Shown: piece after piece, positions 1 through 9,246 of the stretch
Numbering within the stretch: the first letter of the stretch is position 1
Layout: every line of letters starts with the position of its first letter
Assembly (NCBI RefSeq): GCF_002846555.1
Contig: NZ_PJMS01000001.1
Coordinates: forward strand, 3,348,001 to 3,412,000
Source: Aquimarina sp. MAR_2010_214
GTDB taxonomy: Bacteria; Bacteroidota; Bacteroidia; Flavobacteriales; Flavobacteriaceae
DNA: 64,000 bases
Direction of reading: 5' to 3'
Position numbers and translations under genes: made by a program
Notes under the pieces: generated by a model
Seen by the model: the letters and a program-made list of their open reading frames with translations, nothing else
Database searches by the model: none
Told to the model about the DNA's origin: nothing

Positions 1-507
1 ATTTCTGAACTAAAATCTAGTTTTTATACGATTTCTGATCAAAAGTATGAAGTTACTCTTTTTAAAGATCATTATGTCAATACAGATATTTTGTCTACTC
101 TAAAATCAACCAATAAACTGGTTAATGTTCTTGGCGGAATTTTTGCCAAAGAAAATGGTTTTGATAATTGTTTGTTAATTAATTCTGATAAAATGATTAT
201 TGAAGCTTTAAATGGAAACTTATTTCTTGTAAAAGGCAATACAATAAAAACACCTCCAATAGCAGATGGATGTCTAAAAGGCATATTAAGAACTCAGTTA
301 TTAAGGATTCTTGAGAAATTACCAGAATATCAAATGGAAGAAGCTTCTATTTCTCCTTTCGAACTACAAAAAGCAGATGAGTTATTTATTACTAATGTAA
401 TTACGGGAATTGTGCCAATTACTAAGTTTAGGAAAAAGGAGTATACCGCTAAAACGAGCAAGAGATTATTAGGAATATTAAATGCCAAGGTAAGATTGGG
501 AGATTAA
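1..507 (+). CDS. Class IV aminotransferase, 3' part (PabC/IlvE-like), cut by window edge
   Basis: The reading frame is open from base 1 and encodes 168 residues up to the stop at 505-507, so the start lies outside the window. The segment GGIFAKENGFDNCLLIN, then EALNGNLFLV and TPPIADGCLKGILR, is the typical second half of a fold-type IV PLP enzyme, where the last motif helps bind the PLP phosphate. The family covers branched-chain aminotransferase, D-amino acid aminotransferase and aminodeoxychorismate lyase. The residues that separate these are mostly in the missing N-terminal half, so the substrate is undecided; a PabC-like folate-pathway enzyme is my preference. It converges with the YqgE gene and overlaps its stop by 4 bp. 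Confidence 0.8.
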   Translation: MSELKSSFYTISDQKYEVTLFKDHYVNTDILSTLKSTNKLVNVLGGIFAKENGFDNCLLINSDKMIIEALNGNLFLVKGNTIKTPPIADGCLKGILRTQLLRILEKLPEYQMEEASISPFELQKADELFITNVITGIVPITKFRKKEYTAKTSKRLLGILNAKVRLGD

Positions 508-1064
508 TTATATGTAGGGTTTTCTGGGGCATTAGACCAAAGAACATATTCTCCTCCTAGTTCTATCATCTTTTCTTTCCAGAAAGTATCGCAGGACTTT
601 CCAAAAATATTCTTTTTGTAACTATTTTCTACAATTACCCATGAGTTGGCTTCAAGTTCCTGATTAAGTTGCTTAGAATCCCACCCAGAATATCCTAAGA
701 AAAACCTAATTTCATTTGGAGTGATTTTATCTTCAACAATAAGTTGGGACACAATAGAGAAATCCCCTCCCCAATAAATCCCACCAGATATTTCTACACT
801 ATTAGGAATTAAGTCGGGTACTTTATGTATGAAGTATAGATTATCTTGTTCGACTGGCCCGCCGTTATAAATCTTAAATTCTAGTTCAATTTCCGGAACC
901 AAATCCGCAAGAAAATATTCAAGAGGTTTATTCATTATAAAACCAATAGAACCTTGATCACTATGATCTGCCAAAAGAACCACCGAACGATTAAAAGACA
1001 CATCTCCTATTATAGATGGCTCAGCGATTAATAAATGCCCTTTTGAAGGTTGTAGTGATATCAT
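504..1064 (-). CDS. YqgE/AlgH family protein (UPF0301)
   Basis: This 186-residue protein has normal family length and begins with the characteristic block KGHLLIAEPSIIGDVSFNRS, followed by VVLLADHSDQGSIGFIMNKP and a later YNGGPVEQDNLYFIH, which are the conserved signatures of the YqgE/AlgH family. It is a cytosolic protein with no signal peptide or membrane segment. Its biochemical role is unsettled; the Pseudomonas member AlgH was linked to alginate regulation, which should not be transferred here. In flavobacteria it usually sits beside a class IV aminotransferase gene and an HU gene, exactly as here. Its 3' end overlaps that of the converging aminotransferase gene. Confidence 0.92.
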   Translation of the reverse strand: MISLQPSKGHLLIAEPSIIGDVSFNRSVVLLADHSDQGSIGFIMNKPLEYFLADLVPEIELEFKIYNGGPVEQDNLYFIHKVPDLIPNSVEISGGIYWGGDFSIVSQLIVEDKITPNEIRFFLGYSGWDSKQLNQELEANSWVIVENSYKKNIFGKSCDTFWKEKMIELGGEYVLWSNAPENPTYN

Positions 1065-1145
1065 ACTATCAATTTAACTTATCTTAAATCTAAATAATTA
1101 TTTCTAATAATCAAAGTAGTTAGATGTTTTTTGCCAAAAAATCAT

Positions 1146-1172
1146 AAAAAAACTCCCATGATTGGGAGCTTT
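1146..1172 (-). terminator. Rho-independent terminator of the HU gene
   Basis: Read on the minus strand, the inverted repeat AGCTCCCAATCATGGGAGT (1152-1170) forms a 7-bp stem and is followed by a run of T (1146-1151 as A on the plus strand). It begins about 27 bp after the HU stop codon. Confidence 0.8.
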
Positions 1173-1196
1173 TAAATAATATCGGAAACGAACTGA

Positions 1197-1469
1197 TTAG
1201 TTTACCGAACTTGATAAATCAGCACCAGCCTTAAACTTAACAACGTTTTTAGCAGCGATTTTGATAGTCTTACCAGTCTGTGGGTTTCTACCTTCTCTTG
1301 CAGCTCTTCTAGAAACTGACCAAGATCCAAATCCAACTAAAGAAACACGTCCTCCTTTTTTAAGAGTACCTTCAACGTTTCCTAAGAAAGATTCTAAGGC
1401 TTTTTTAGCCGCTGCTTTAGTAATTCCAGCGTCAGCTGCCATTGCATCGATTAATTCTGTTTTGTTCAT
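1197..1469 (-). CDS. hup: HU family DNA-binding protein
   Basis: The 90-residue length and the sequence MNKTELIDAMAADAGITKAA at the start are classical for HU. The DNA-binding arm region GRNPQTGKTIKIAAKN is present with the expected proline. HU is a homodimeric nucleoid protein that bends and compacts DNA and also supports recombination and replication. The gene is monocistronic, with a terminator directly downstream and about 190 bp upstream to the end of fmt. The name distinguishes it from IHF, whose subunits are longer and carry different arm residues. The protein ends in SSVN without extra domains. Confidence 0.95.
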   Translation of the reverse strand: MNKTELIDAMAADAGITKAAAKKALESFLGNVEGTLKKGGRVSLVGFGSWSVSRRAAREGRNPQTGKTIKIAAKNVVKFKAGADLSSSVN

Positions 1470-1656
1470 AATTCTGTTTTTAAATTAATTGTTGGTTAAA
1501 CCAATCTATTATGTTAAACGCTTTACAAATTTATACGGATTTATGATTCATGCAAGGATTGGCCCAGTAAATACAGGGATTTGTTGATAACTCAATGCGA
1601 TTGTTAATAACCAATGTTGTTTTAGATAGATTTTTAAACCCTATATTACATAGGGG

Positions 1657-2604
1657 CTAACACATTTTTGCATCTCTATAAAAAACATAACCATTCAATA
1701 ATGCTTTTGACTCCATTGCTTTTTTTCCGGGGAGTTGAAGTTTTTCTAATATAATATATCCGTTTTTTACTGCTACCTTGATTGTAGAATCTTCAATAAT
1801 GATTTTACCTATATCAAATGTATGAGCTTCTTCGATAGGTTTTGCATTGTATATTTTTATCTTTTCAGAGACACCTTTATTATATAGTTCACACCAGGCA
1901 GCAGGATAGGGGCTTAGCCCTCTAATCAAATTATGAATAGTATATATGTCCTCTTTCCAATTAATTCTGGTGTTCTCGCGATTTAGTTTATACGCTGTTT
2001 TAAAAGTACTATCTTTTGGTTGGGGGCTTACCGTTGCCGAATCATTTTCTATTGCTTTTATAGTCTCTAATACCAGATCAGCACCTTTGTTCATTAGTTT
2101 GTCATGAAGGACCCCTGCAGTATCATCATTTTTTATCTCAACTTCTTTTTGAAAAATAAGATGACCGGTATCTATTTTTTCATCAATAAAAAAAGTGGTG
2201 ATTCCTGTCTTCTGCTCTCCATTAATAACAGCCCAGTTAATTGGTGCCGCACCTCTATAATCAGGAAGAAGAGATGCGTGCAAATTAAAAGTACCATATT
2301 CTGGCATATCCCAAACTATTTTTGGAAGCATTCTAAATGCAACAACGATATTAAGATTAGCATTCAATGATTTTAATTCCTCAATAAAATGATCATCTTT
2401 TAGGTTTGTTGGCTGAAGAACTTTTAGGTTTTTGGATAACGCATATTCCTTAACAGAAGATGCTTTAAGTTTTCTACCTCTTCCCGCAGGTTTATCGGGA
2501 GCAGTAATAACACCAACTACATTATATTTATTATCTAGTATTGTTTTTAGGGTTTCAACGGCAAAATCAGGTGTTCCCATAAACAGAATTCGTAAGTCTC
2601 TCAT
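1657..2604 (-). CDS. fmt: Methionyl-tRNA formyltransferase
   Basis: This enzyme formylates the methionine on initiator tRNA using 10-formyltetrahydrofolate. The 315-residue protein starts with the Rossmann segment RILFMGTPDFAVETL and contains NLHASLLPDYRGAAPI, which holds the catalytic Asn107 and His109, followed by TFFIDEKIDTGHLI with the essential Asp. The C-terminal OB-like domain (about 210-315) that grips the tRNA is intact, and the length is normal. It starts 5 bp after the RecQ stop codon, so the two are almost certainly cotranscribed from the recQ side. Confidence 0.95.
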   Translation of the reverse strand: MRDLRILFMGTPDFAVETLKTILDNKYNVVGVITAPDKPAGRGRKLKASSVKEYALSKNLKVLQPTNLKDDHFIEELKSLNANLNIVVAFRMLPKIVWDMPEYGTFNLHASLLPDYRGAAPINWAVINGEQKTGITTFFIDEKIDTGHLIFQKEVEIKNDDTAGVLHDKLMNKGADLVLETIKAIENDSATVSPQPKDSTFKTAYKLNRENTRINWKEDIYTIHNLIRGLSPYPAAWCELYNKGVSEKIKIYNAKPIEEAHTFDIGKIIIEDSTIKVAVKNGYIILEKLQLPGKKAMESKALLNGYVFYRDAKMC

Positions 2605-2609
2605 TATTT

Positions 2610-4511
2610 TTATACTAATTGATAGTGGTTATCATGATTGATTGTTATAATTTGGTGTGCATTCATTTCCCGTAATACTTGTAATGCTACATTTTCAGGA
2701 TATGCTAACTGTGCCAGTAAATCTCTTGAAGATAAGTTATTTCTCTTTAAAAGCCTTATAATATCTTCTTGTATTTTATTGGGGTCTGTTGACGCAGTAT
2801 TATTTTTTTTTGTGATGCAAAAACTACAGATACCACAATCGGTAGTATCTTTTTCTCCAAAATAATGAAGTAACTGTCTACTTTTGCATTCCGTATTATT
2901 TTCTGTAAATTTTAATATTGCTTCTACCTTCTTTATTTTTGAAGTATTTTGTTTTATGAGATGGTGTTTAATGTTGTTGATTGTATGTTCATCTTCACGA
3001 GGTAATAAGAAGATGATTTCTGCATCAGAAATTTTGTATATAAACTCTAGTAATTCGGCTTCATGTAGTTTGTTTAAAACAGTAACTACTTCTGCTTCGG
3101 ATTTTCCTACTTTCGAAGCAATTAAAGGTAGGTTAATTGTCGCTTTTTCGTCAAAAATACCACCATATGTTCTTAAGATTGCCTTAGTAATTAGTTGATA
3201 TTCTTTGTTGTTTTCAAGAAAATCTAAAAGATGATTTCCTGTGGTAAGAATATGAACACTACTTTTTTTGGTAAATCGTTGCATAAACCGAATTACCCCG
3301 CAGCGATCCAAAAATTGTAGCGTATTGTATGTGATGAGCGCGTTTAACTCATAAGTTTTACAAAATGTATTAAATTCAAAATTATGAACAGTTTGCTCAC
3401 CTTCACCATAAGATATTTGAAAATAGTTACACAGCTTTCTATAGACCAGTTTTACTTGATCTATATCGGGTAATACTTTTATAAATTGATTGTGTAACCT
3501 CTGATTATCATTTGTGTTTTTTAAAAGATAGGCAAAAGATTGTTTGCCATCACGACCAGCTCTTCCTGCTTCCTGAAAATAACTTTCTACACTTTCTGGG
3601 ATGGTATAATGAATTACTGTCCGCACATTGGGTTTATCGATTCCCATTCCAAAGGCATTTGTAGCAACCATTACTCTGATTTCTTCTTTTATCCATTGGT
3701 TAAATCGTTTGGTCTTTTCTTGTGCATCTACACCGCCATGATAATATGTTGCCAAATATCCACTGGCATTAAGAAAATCGCTTATTTCAATTGCTGATTT
3801 TCTGTTTCGTACATAAACGATCGAAGTTCCTGGGTATGTATCTAAAATCTGAGTGAGTTTGTAATTTTTATCGACTACGTTTTCTACCCTATATCCCAGA
3901 TTAGGCCTAAAAAACGATTGTCTAAATATTTTAGGTTGAAAAAGATCTAGTTCTATCATAATATCATCCACTACTTCTTTGGTGGCAGAAGCTGTTAAAG
4001 CAATCATTGGTACCGAAGGATGTATTTTTCTTAGAATTTCTATTTTTTTATAGGATGGCCTGAAATCATTTCCCCATTGCGAAATACAATGCGCCTCATC
4101 TATGGCAATAAGATTAATATTCATTTGCTTTAATCGTTCTTGCACAATATCTTGTTGAAGACGTTCTGGAGAAAGATAAAGGAATTTGTAATTACCATAA
4201 ATACAATTATCAAGTAAAGTATCTAATTCTGAATATTTGATTCCACTAGGCAATGCTATTGCTTTTATGTCTTTTTGTTGAAGATGTAGTACTTGATCTT
4301 GCATCAATGCAATTAATGGCGAAATAACAATGCAAATACCTTCCATTATCAAAGCAGGCACTTGAAAACAAATTGATTTCCCTCCACCTGTGGGTAGTAA
4401 TGCAAAAGTATCTTCCCCTTCCAGTACCGAAGCTATAATCTCTTCTTGTAGTGGTTTAAAACTATTGTGTTTCCAATACTGTTGTAATATTTTAAGAGGA
4501 GACTTTAGCAA
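2610..4511 (-). CDS. recQ: ATP-dependent DNA helicase RecQ
   Basis: This is a superfamily 2, 3'-5' DNA helicase for recombination repair. The Walker A motif TGGGKS is at residues 41-46 and the DEAH box, within IDEAHCISQWG, at about 137-147. Helicase motif VI reads QEAGRAGRDG. The RecQ C-terminal zinc-binding cysteines are visible in CKSRQLLHYFGEKDTTDCGI and CSFC. At 633 residues it is of the shorter type: the protein continues past the winged helix into a short tail but I see no clear HRDC domain. It lies between the P-loop ATPase gene (1 bp spacing) and fmt (5 bp), which suggests one transcription unit. Confidence 0.95.
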   Translation of the reverse strand: MLKSPLKILQQYWKHNSFKPLQEEIIASVLEGEDTFALLPTGGGKSICFQVPALIMEGICIVISPLIALMQDQVLHLQQKDIKAIALPSGIKYSELDTLLDNCIYGNYKFLYLSPERLQQDIVQERLKQMNINLIAIDEAHCISQWGNDFRPSYKKIEILRKIHPSVPMIALTASATKEVVDDIMIELDLFQPKIFRQSFFRPNLGYRVENVVDKNYKLTQILDTYPGTSIVYVRNRKSAIEISDFLNASGYLATYYHGGVDAQEKTKRFNQWIKEEIRVMVATNAFGMGIDKPNVRTVIHYTIPESVESYFQEAGRAGRDGKQSFAYLLKNTNDNQRLHNQFIKVLPDIDQVKLVYRKLCNYFQISYGEGEQTVHNFEFNTFCKTYELNALITYNTLQFLDRCGVIRFMQRFTKKSSVHILTTGNHLLDFLENNKEYQLITKAILRTYGGIFDEKATINLPLIASKVGKSEAEVVTVLNKLHEAELLEFIYKISDAEIIFLLPREDEHTINNIKHHLIKQNTSKIKKVEAILKFTENNTECKSRQLLHYFGEKDTTDCGICSFCITKKNNTASTDPNKIQEDIIRLLKRNNLSSRDLLAQLAYPENVALQVLREMNAHQIITINHDNHYQLV

Positions 4512-4512
4512 A

Positions 4513-5070
4513 CTATTTTATTTTTTTGAGAATAAAATCATAGCGTTCTTGTACTGTCCCAAAAGGAACTTCAAAACAATCATAGCCCAATTGACTATAA
4601 ATTTCTAACAGATGAAGATGAATTTCTTTTGCTTGATCAAAACTTTCGTAGCGTTCATTATCGGATATATAAATATCCTCCCAAGGCGGTAGTAGAAAAA
4701 CTTGGTCATACATATGATTTCTACACGCATTTATAAAATCATCATTATATGATTGATCAAAGTAGTTCATATAAGCCAAAACATCTGGTATACCTCTATC
4801 ATAAAATGTGAGGTGTTCTTTTTTGGATATGGCATCTTTAAATTGATCAACTCTACCGTTAAGGATTTGTGTGTTGAATTGGTAGGGATCAGATACAGAA
4901 ATTATAGGATTAGAAACAATAGCCTTAGAGTCATCTCTTTTTAAAGCTTCTTGAGTCATACTTCGTATAATCTCGTGAAAACAGAAAAATTGCGCTTCTT
5001 CAAGTTTATTGATAATTGAGGTCTTGCCAGTTCCGGGTGCTCCGGTAATTACAATTCTTTTCTTTGTCAA
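4513..5070 (-). CDS. P-loop ATP-binding protein (AAA_28/NadR-like)
   Basis: A 185-residue protein with a clear Walker A motif, GAPGTGKTS, at residues 10-18, placed directly after the first beta strand. A later YDRGIPDVLAYM resembles the lid and base-recognition region of small nucleoside-kinase-like P-loop proteins, and the overall pattern fits the AAA_28 family. Its substrate is unknown; phosphorylation of a small molecule is plausible by fold only. It is the first gene of the apparent unit with recQ and fmt, with 1 bp between its stop and the recQ start. No signal peptide or membrane segment is present. Confidence 0.75.
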   Translation of the reverse strand: MTKKRIVITGAPGTGKTSIINKLEEAQFFCFHEIIRSMTQEALKRDDSKAIVSNPIISVSDPYQFNTQILNGRVDQFKDAISKKEHLTFYDRGIPDVLAYMNYFDQSYNDDFINACRNHMYDQVFLLPPWEDIYISDNERYESFDQAKEIHLHLLEIYSQLGYDCFEVPFGTVQERYDFILKKIK

Positions 5071-5535
5071 ATGGATAATTTTGATGCAAATTTCGGAATT
5101 ATAAAAGGATTTTGAAAAAAAGTTGTTTAAAGTTTTCTTTTATGATGAACTGATACAGTTGATATGGGATAAAATTTAGCAGCGTAAAATAGTTTTTCAG
5201 AAACATTATAGTAGAAATAGTCGTAATTCTCTCTCAATAACATCTATATCTCGACGAAATACAAATATTCGTTTTTCAGCATAATATCGAAATAACTATT
5301 CAATTTGGAGAAGTAATTATGTTATTCGGCAAAAAGATTTTATACTTAGTATATAACTACTTTATTTTTATAATATAGTTTGTCATGTATTTACATTGAT
5401 TTTCAAGAATCATAATTATTTGTAAGGATCTGTTAAAGTTGAATCAATAGAGTGAATTTTTAGTAACTTCAATAGCAATTGATATGCATTTGCTTTATTT
5501 AGACTAGTTAAAGATAAATTTAAAAATTAAAATTC
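5071..5535. other. Intergenic region between divergent units
   Basis: This 465-bp AT-rich stretch separates the minus-strand ATPase/recQ/fmt unit from the plus-strand molybdenum hydroxylase operon. I see no convincing ORF or RNA gene. It must hold both promoters; only one weak candidate is visible near its right end. Confidence 0.6.
5489..5522 (+). promoter_or_regulatory. Candidate Bacteroidota-type promoter of the hydroxylase operon
   Basis: A TTTG at 5489-5492 and TAAATTTA at 5515-5522, separated by 22 bp, approximate the Bacteroidota pattern of TTTG followed by TAnnTTTG. It lies 14 bp before the first ATG. The last base of the downstream element does not match, so this is only suggestive. 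Confidence 0.25.
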
Positions 5536-5997
5536 ATGCCTGTTTATAATTTAAAAATTAATGGTCAATCTCATAATGTTGAGGCAGATCAGGACACACC
5601 TCTTTTATGGATATTAAGAGATCACCTTGATATGGTTGGTACCAAATTTGGCTGTGGTATAGGTCAATGTGGTGCATGTACCATACATTTAGACGGTTCT
5701 GCTACCAGAAGTTGCTTGCTTCAGGTTTCTGCGGTAGAAAATATGGAAATTACTACGATTGAAGGCTTATCTGAAGATGCTTCGCATCCCGTTCAACAAG
5801 CCTGGAAAGAAGTAGATGTACCACAATGTGGGTATTGTCAGGCGGGACAAATCATGTCTGCTGCTGCTTTCTTACAGCAAAATGCAAAACCAAATAAATC
5901 AGAAATCAGGGATGCAATGAGTGGTAATATATGTAGATGTGCATCTTACAACAGAATAGAAGAAGCTGTAGAAGTTGCTGCCAGTAAAATGAGTTAA
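5536..5997 (+). CDS. (2Fe-2S)-binding small subunit of a molybdenum hydroxylase (IorA-like)
   Basis: This electron-transfer subunit carries two [2Fe-2S] clusters. The 153-residue protein has the plant-ferredoxin type motif GTKFGCGIGQCGACTIHLDG in the first half and the second cluster motif QCGYCQAGQIMS plus GNICRCASYNRI in the alpha-helical C-terminal half. Both are complete, and the length is normal for the isoquinoline-oxidoreductase/aldehyde-dehydrogenase small subunits. It is the first gene of a four-gene operon and lies 20 bp upstream of the catalytic subunit. No FAD subunit gene is present, so electrons must leave to another carrier. The actual substrate cannot be read from the sequence. 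Confidence 0.9.
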   Translation: MPVYNLKINGQSHNVEADQDTPLLWILRDHLDMVGTKFGCGIGQCGACTIHLDGSATRSCLLQVSAVENMEITTIEGLSEDASHPVQQAWKEVDVPQCGYCQAGQIMSAAAFLQQNAKPNKSEIRDAMSGNICRCASYNRIEEAVEVAASKMS

Positions 5998-6017
5998 CCC
6001 ATTTAAATTTTAAACGT

Positions 6018-8183
6018 ATGAAAAATAATGTATCACCTTCATTAGGTAGAAGGTCATTTATAAAAACATCGGCATTGGCTGGTGGCGGAATGTTAATTGG
6101 GTTTAATTTATTTCAGGCATGTAAACCTGAAGCAAAACCACCCGTTGATATACCTATTGATATTTCTCAATTAAATTTTAATGATTTTAACGCCTTTATC
6201 AAAATAGCTGATAATGGTATGGTGACTATCTTTTCTCCAAATCCAGAAATAGGCCAGGGGGTTAAGACTTCTATGCCTATGCTTATTGCAGAAGAACTTG
6301 ATGTGTCATGGGATAATGTTCATGTAGCTCAAGGAGCATTGGATACCAAAAACTTCACACGGCAAGTAGCCGGAGGAAGTCAATCTCTTAGACAAGGATG
6401 GGAACCACTACGCCAAACGGGGGCTACAGCCAGACAGATGTTAATTAATGCGGCTGCTACCAAATGGGGAGTAGATGCTTCAGAATGTAAAACAGAAGAT
6501 GGAGTGATTATCAATGCCAATGGAGATAAATTGGGATATGGAGAAGTCGTTAAAGAAGCAGCAGCACTTGAAGTGCCAGAAAATATAACATTAAAAGATT
6601 CTAAAGATTTTAAAATCATAGGGAAAAATGTTCCTAACGTAGATGTGGATAAGATCATTACCGGAAAGCCACTTTATGGAATGGATTATAAAGAAGAAGG
6701 AATGGTATATGCATCAGTATTAAGACCTCCTGCTTTTGGTAAAAAACTGAATGATTTTGATGATACTACAGCTAAAGCTATTTCAGGAGTGCATGATGTA
6801 GTTAAATTCGGTGATAAAATTGCAGTTTTAGCAAAAGATACCTGGACAGCAATGAAAGGAAAAAAAGCGTTGAATGCTAGTTGGACTTCGGATTCAAAAT
6901 TAGAAAACACTGAAGATCATGATAAGCTACTTATAGGCCTTCTTGATGGTAAGAATTTTAATACATTACGTGCCGATGGAGATGTTAAAAAAGCATTTGC
7001 AGAAGCAGATCAGGTGATAGAGAGAACTTATGAGTCTCCGTTCTTACCTCATAACTGTATGGAACCTATGAATTTCTTTGCAGATGTTACTCCAGAAAAA
7101 ATTCGTTTGGTAGGACCGATACAAACACCAGCAGGTACAGCTCGTAGAGTAGCGGATTTATTAGAGCGAGACCCTGAAGATGTTTCTGTAGAAATGACCA
7201 GAATGGGAGGGGGGTTTGGAAGACGACTTTATGGTGATTTTGCTTTGGAAGCGGCAGAAATATCAAAAATAGCTCAAAAACCAGTTAAAGTAGTATACTC
7301 ACGAGAAGATGATATGTCTGCAGGGATTTATCGTCCGGCGATAAAATATAGAATTAGTGCATCAGTTAAAGATGGTAAAATTAGTGGGTATCATCTTAAA
7401 GAAGCTTCTGTAAATTCGAATATGTATGGGTTGATCCCTAATTTCTTTCCTGCTGGAGCTGTTGAAAATTATCAAGTAGATGTTGCTAATTACGATAGTA
7501 AAATTACAACAGGAGCCTGGAGAGCTCCATATACTAATTTCTTGTCTTTTGCAGAACAAAGCTTCTTTGATGAGTTGGCTGAACTACTAGAGATTGATCG
7601 TATTCAACTTCGTCTGGATTTACTGCAAAAAGTAAAAGGAACCACAGATGATAGAATTCAGTATTCTCCAGAACGATTAGAGAAAGTGATAAAAGTAGCT
7701 GTGGATAAATCAGGATGGGGAAAAGCAAAAGAAGGAACCTATCAGGGATTTAGTGCGTATTATTGTCATAATACTCATGTGGCAGAAGTTGCAGATGTAG
7801 TATTAGAGAATGATATTCCTGTAGTTAAAAAAGTTACTTGTGTGGTAGATTGCGGAATCGTTGTGAATCCACTAGGAGCTAAAAACCAGATCGAAGGAGG
7901 AGTTATTGACGGTGTAGGCCATGCGATGTATGGTGATTTTTCGTTTAAAGATGGAATACCGAAAGATAAGAATTTTGATACCTATCGTTTAATTCGTATT
8001 AATGAAACCCCAGTGGTTGAAACACATTTTGTAGAAAGTGATATTGCTCCAACAGGACTTGGAGAACCTACATTACCTCCTGCAGGAGCTGCTGTGGCAA
8101 ATGCTATTAAAGCAGCCAAAGGGATACGATTATACAAGCAACCTTTTATTAAAAATATGAACTCCAAAGCGCCATTAGGATAG
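6018..8183 (+). CDS. Molybdopterin-binding catalytic subunit of xanthine dehydrogenase family (IorB-like), Tat-exported
   Basis: The 721-residue catalytic subunit hydroxylates an aldehyde or N-heterocycle with water as the oxygen source. The N-terminus carries a twin-arginine signal, GRRSFIKTSALAGGG (residues 10-24), followed by a Cys in LFQACKP that could be lipidated, so the enzyme probably works outside the cytoplasm. Molybdopterin-cytosine-dinucleotide contact regions include MGGGFGRRLYGDF. The catalytic glutamate lies near the end in GLGEPTLPPAG. Size and domain order match the IorB type, where one polypeptide replaces the xanthine dehydrogenase large chain. It is followed after 7 bp by an XdhC-type factor, as expected for its cofactor maturation. 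Confidence 0.92.
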   Translation: MKNNVSPSLGRRSFIKTSALAGGGMLIGFNLFQACKPEAKPPVDIPIDISQLNFNDFNAFIKIADNGMVTIFSPNPEIGQGVKTSMPMLIAEELDVSWDNVHVAQGALDTKNFTRQVAGGSQSLRQGWEPLRQTGATARQMLINAAATKWGVDASECKTEDGVIINANGDKLGYGEVVKEAAALEVPENITLKDSKDFKIIGKNVPNVDVDKIITGKPLYGMDYKEEGMVYASVLRPPAFGKKLNDFDDTTAKAISGVHDVVKFGDKIAVLAKDTWTAMKGKKALNASWTSDSKLENTEDHDKLLIGLLDGKNFNTLRADGDVKKAFAEADQVIERTYESPFLPHNCMEPMNFFADVTPEKIRLVGPIQTPAGTARRVADLLERDPEDVSVEMTRMGGGFGRRLYGDFALEAAEISKIAQKPVKVVYSREDDMSAGIYRPAIKYRISASVKDGKISGYHLKEASVNSNMYGLIPNFFPAGAVENYQVDVANYDSKITTGAWRAPYTNFLSFAEQSFFDELAELLEIDRIQLRLDLLQKVKGTTDDRIQYSPERLEKVIKVAVDKSGWGKAKEGTYQGFSAYYCHNTHVAEVADVVLENDIPVVKKVTCVVDCGIVVNPLGAKNQIEGGVIDGVGHAMYGDFSFKDGIPKDKNFDTYRLIRINETPVVETHFVESDIAPTGLGEPTLPPAGAAVANAIKAAKGIRLYKQPFIKNMNSKAPLG

Positions 8184-8190
8184 TACGCCT

Positions 8191-9246
8191 ATGACACACG
8201 AATTCAAAGAAATAATAACATCTTATTATAAAGCCAAACAGCAGGGTATACCTGCTGTTATGGCTACTGTAGTAGATGTAGAAGGATCTTCTTATAGAAG
8301 GCCAGGAGTCGGTATGCTGATTCTTCAAAATGGAAAAATGACAGGGGCGGTAAGCGGAGGATGTGTAGAGAAAGAAGTACTTCGACAAGCACAGTCAGTA
8401 TTTGTATCCGGAAAACCAAAAATGATGACCTACGATGGTAAATATAGATTGGGTTGCGAAGGATTACTATATATATTGATTGAAACTTTTGATATTAGCA
8501 ATGTTGAGATTACAACGATACAAAAATATCTGAAATCCAGAGTGCCGTTTGAAATCAAATCATGGTACTCAAAAACAGAACAGAAAAACTCTACTATGGG
8601 TTCTATTGTTCAATTTAAAGGAGATCAGGAATTCTCTTTTTCGCAAGGAACAGAACCTAATGATAGCCTAGAGAATTTTATGAGGGAAATGCAACCTTGC
8701 TTTAAGTTAATAATCATTGGTGCAGAACATGATGCAGTGCAGTTATGTAAATTGGCTTCAGCTACTGGATGGGAAGTAACTGTTGTAGGTTCTCCACAGC
8801 ATCTAAAAAAAACAGAAGATTTTCCTGGAGTCAAAGAAGTGATTCATAGTACTCCAGAAGATTTAAGTATTGATTATATAGATGATCAAACAGCGATTGT
8901 TCTAATGTCTCATAATTTTGCTAAAGACTTATTATATCTTCAGGCATTAAAAGAATCCAGGCCAGTATATATTGGGTTATTAGGACCTGCGCAACGTAGA
9001 GAAAAGCTATTATCTGCTTTTATAGAGTATTTCCCCGAGGTTACAGATAGATTTTTGGATGCTATTCATGGTCCCGCAGGTTTAAATCTGGGAGCTGAAA
9101 CTCCTCAGGAAATCGCTATTTCTATAATTGCTGAAATATTATCTGTAATCAGAGGTCAAAACCCAATACCATTGCAAGAGAAGAAAGGAGCAATTCATGA
9201 TGATCCAAAAAGGAAAAAAATAAATGTCATCTCTACCAAAACCTAA
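8191..9246 (+). CDS. XdhC/CoxI family molybdenum cofactor insertion protein
   Basis: XdhC-type proteins bind the molybdenum cofactor, help sulfurate it and hand it to the hydroxylase. The 351-residue protein has the N-terminal CoxI domain with VDVEGSSYRRPGVGM and VSGGCVEKEV, where the Cys is the conserved one, and a C-terminal Rossmann domain beginning LIIIGAEHDAVQL. The gene lies 7 bp after the catalytic subunit and overlaps the next gene by 23 bp. This supports tight coupling in an operon that provides both the enzyme and its maturation factors. No signal peptide is visible, so maturation would occur in the cytosol before Tat export of the enzyme. Confidence 0.9.
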   Translation: MTHEFKEIITSYYKAKQQGIPAVMATVVDVEGSSYRRPGVGMLILQNGKMTGAVSGGCVEKEVLRQAQSVFVSGKPKMMTYDGKYRLGCEGLLYILIETFDISNVEITTIQKYLKSRVPFEIKSWYSKTEQKNSTMGSIVQFKGDQEFSFSQGTEPNDSLENFMREMQPCFKLIIIGAEHDAVQLCKLASATGWEVTVVGSPQHLKKTEDFPGVKEVIHSTPEDLSIDYIDDQTAIVLMSHNFAKDLLYLQALKESRPVYIGLLGPAQRREKLLSAFIEYFPEVTDRFLDAIHGPAGLNLGAETPQEIAISIIAEILSVIRGQNPIPLQEKKGAIHDDPKRKKINVISTKT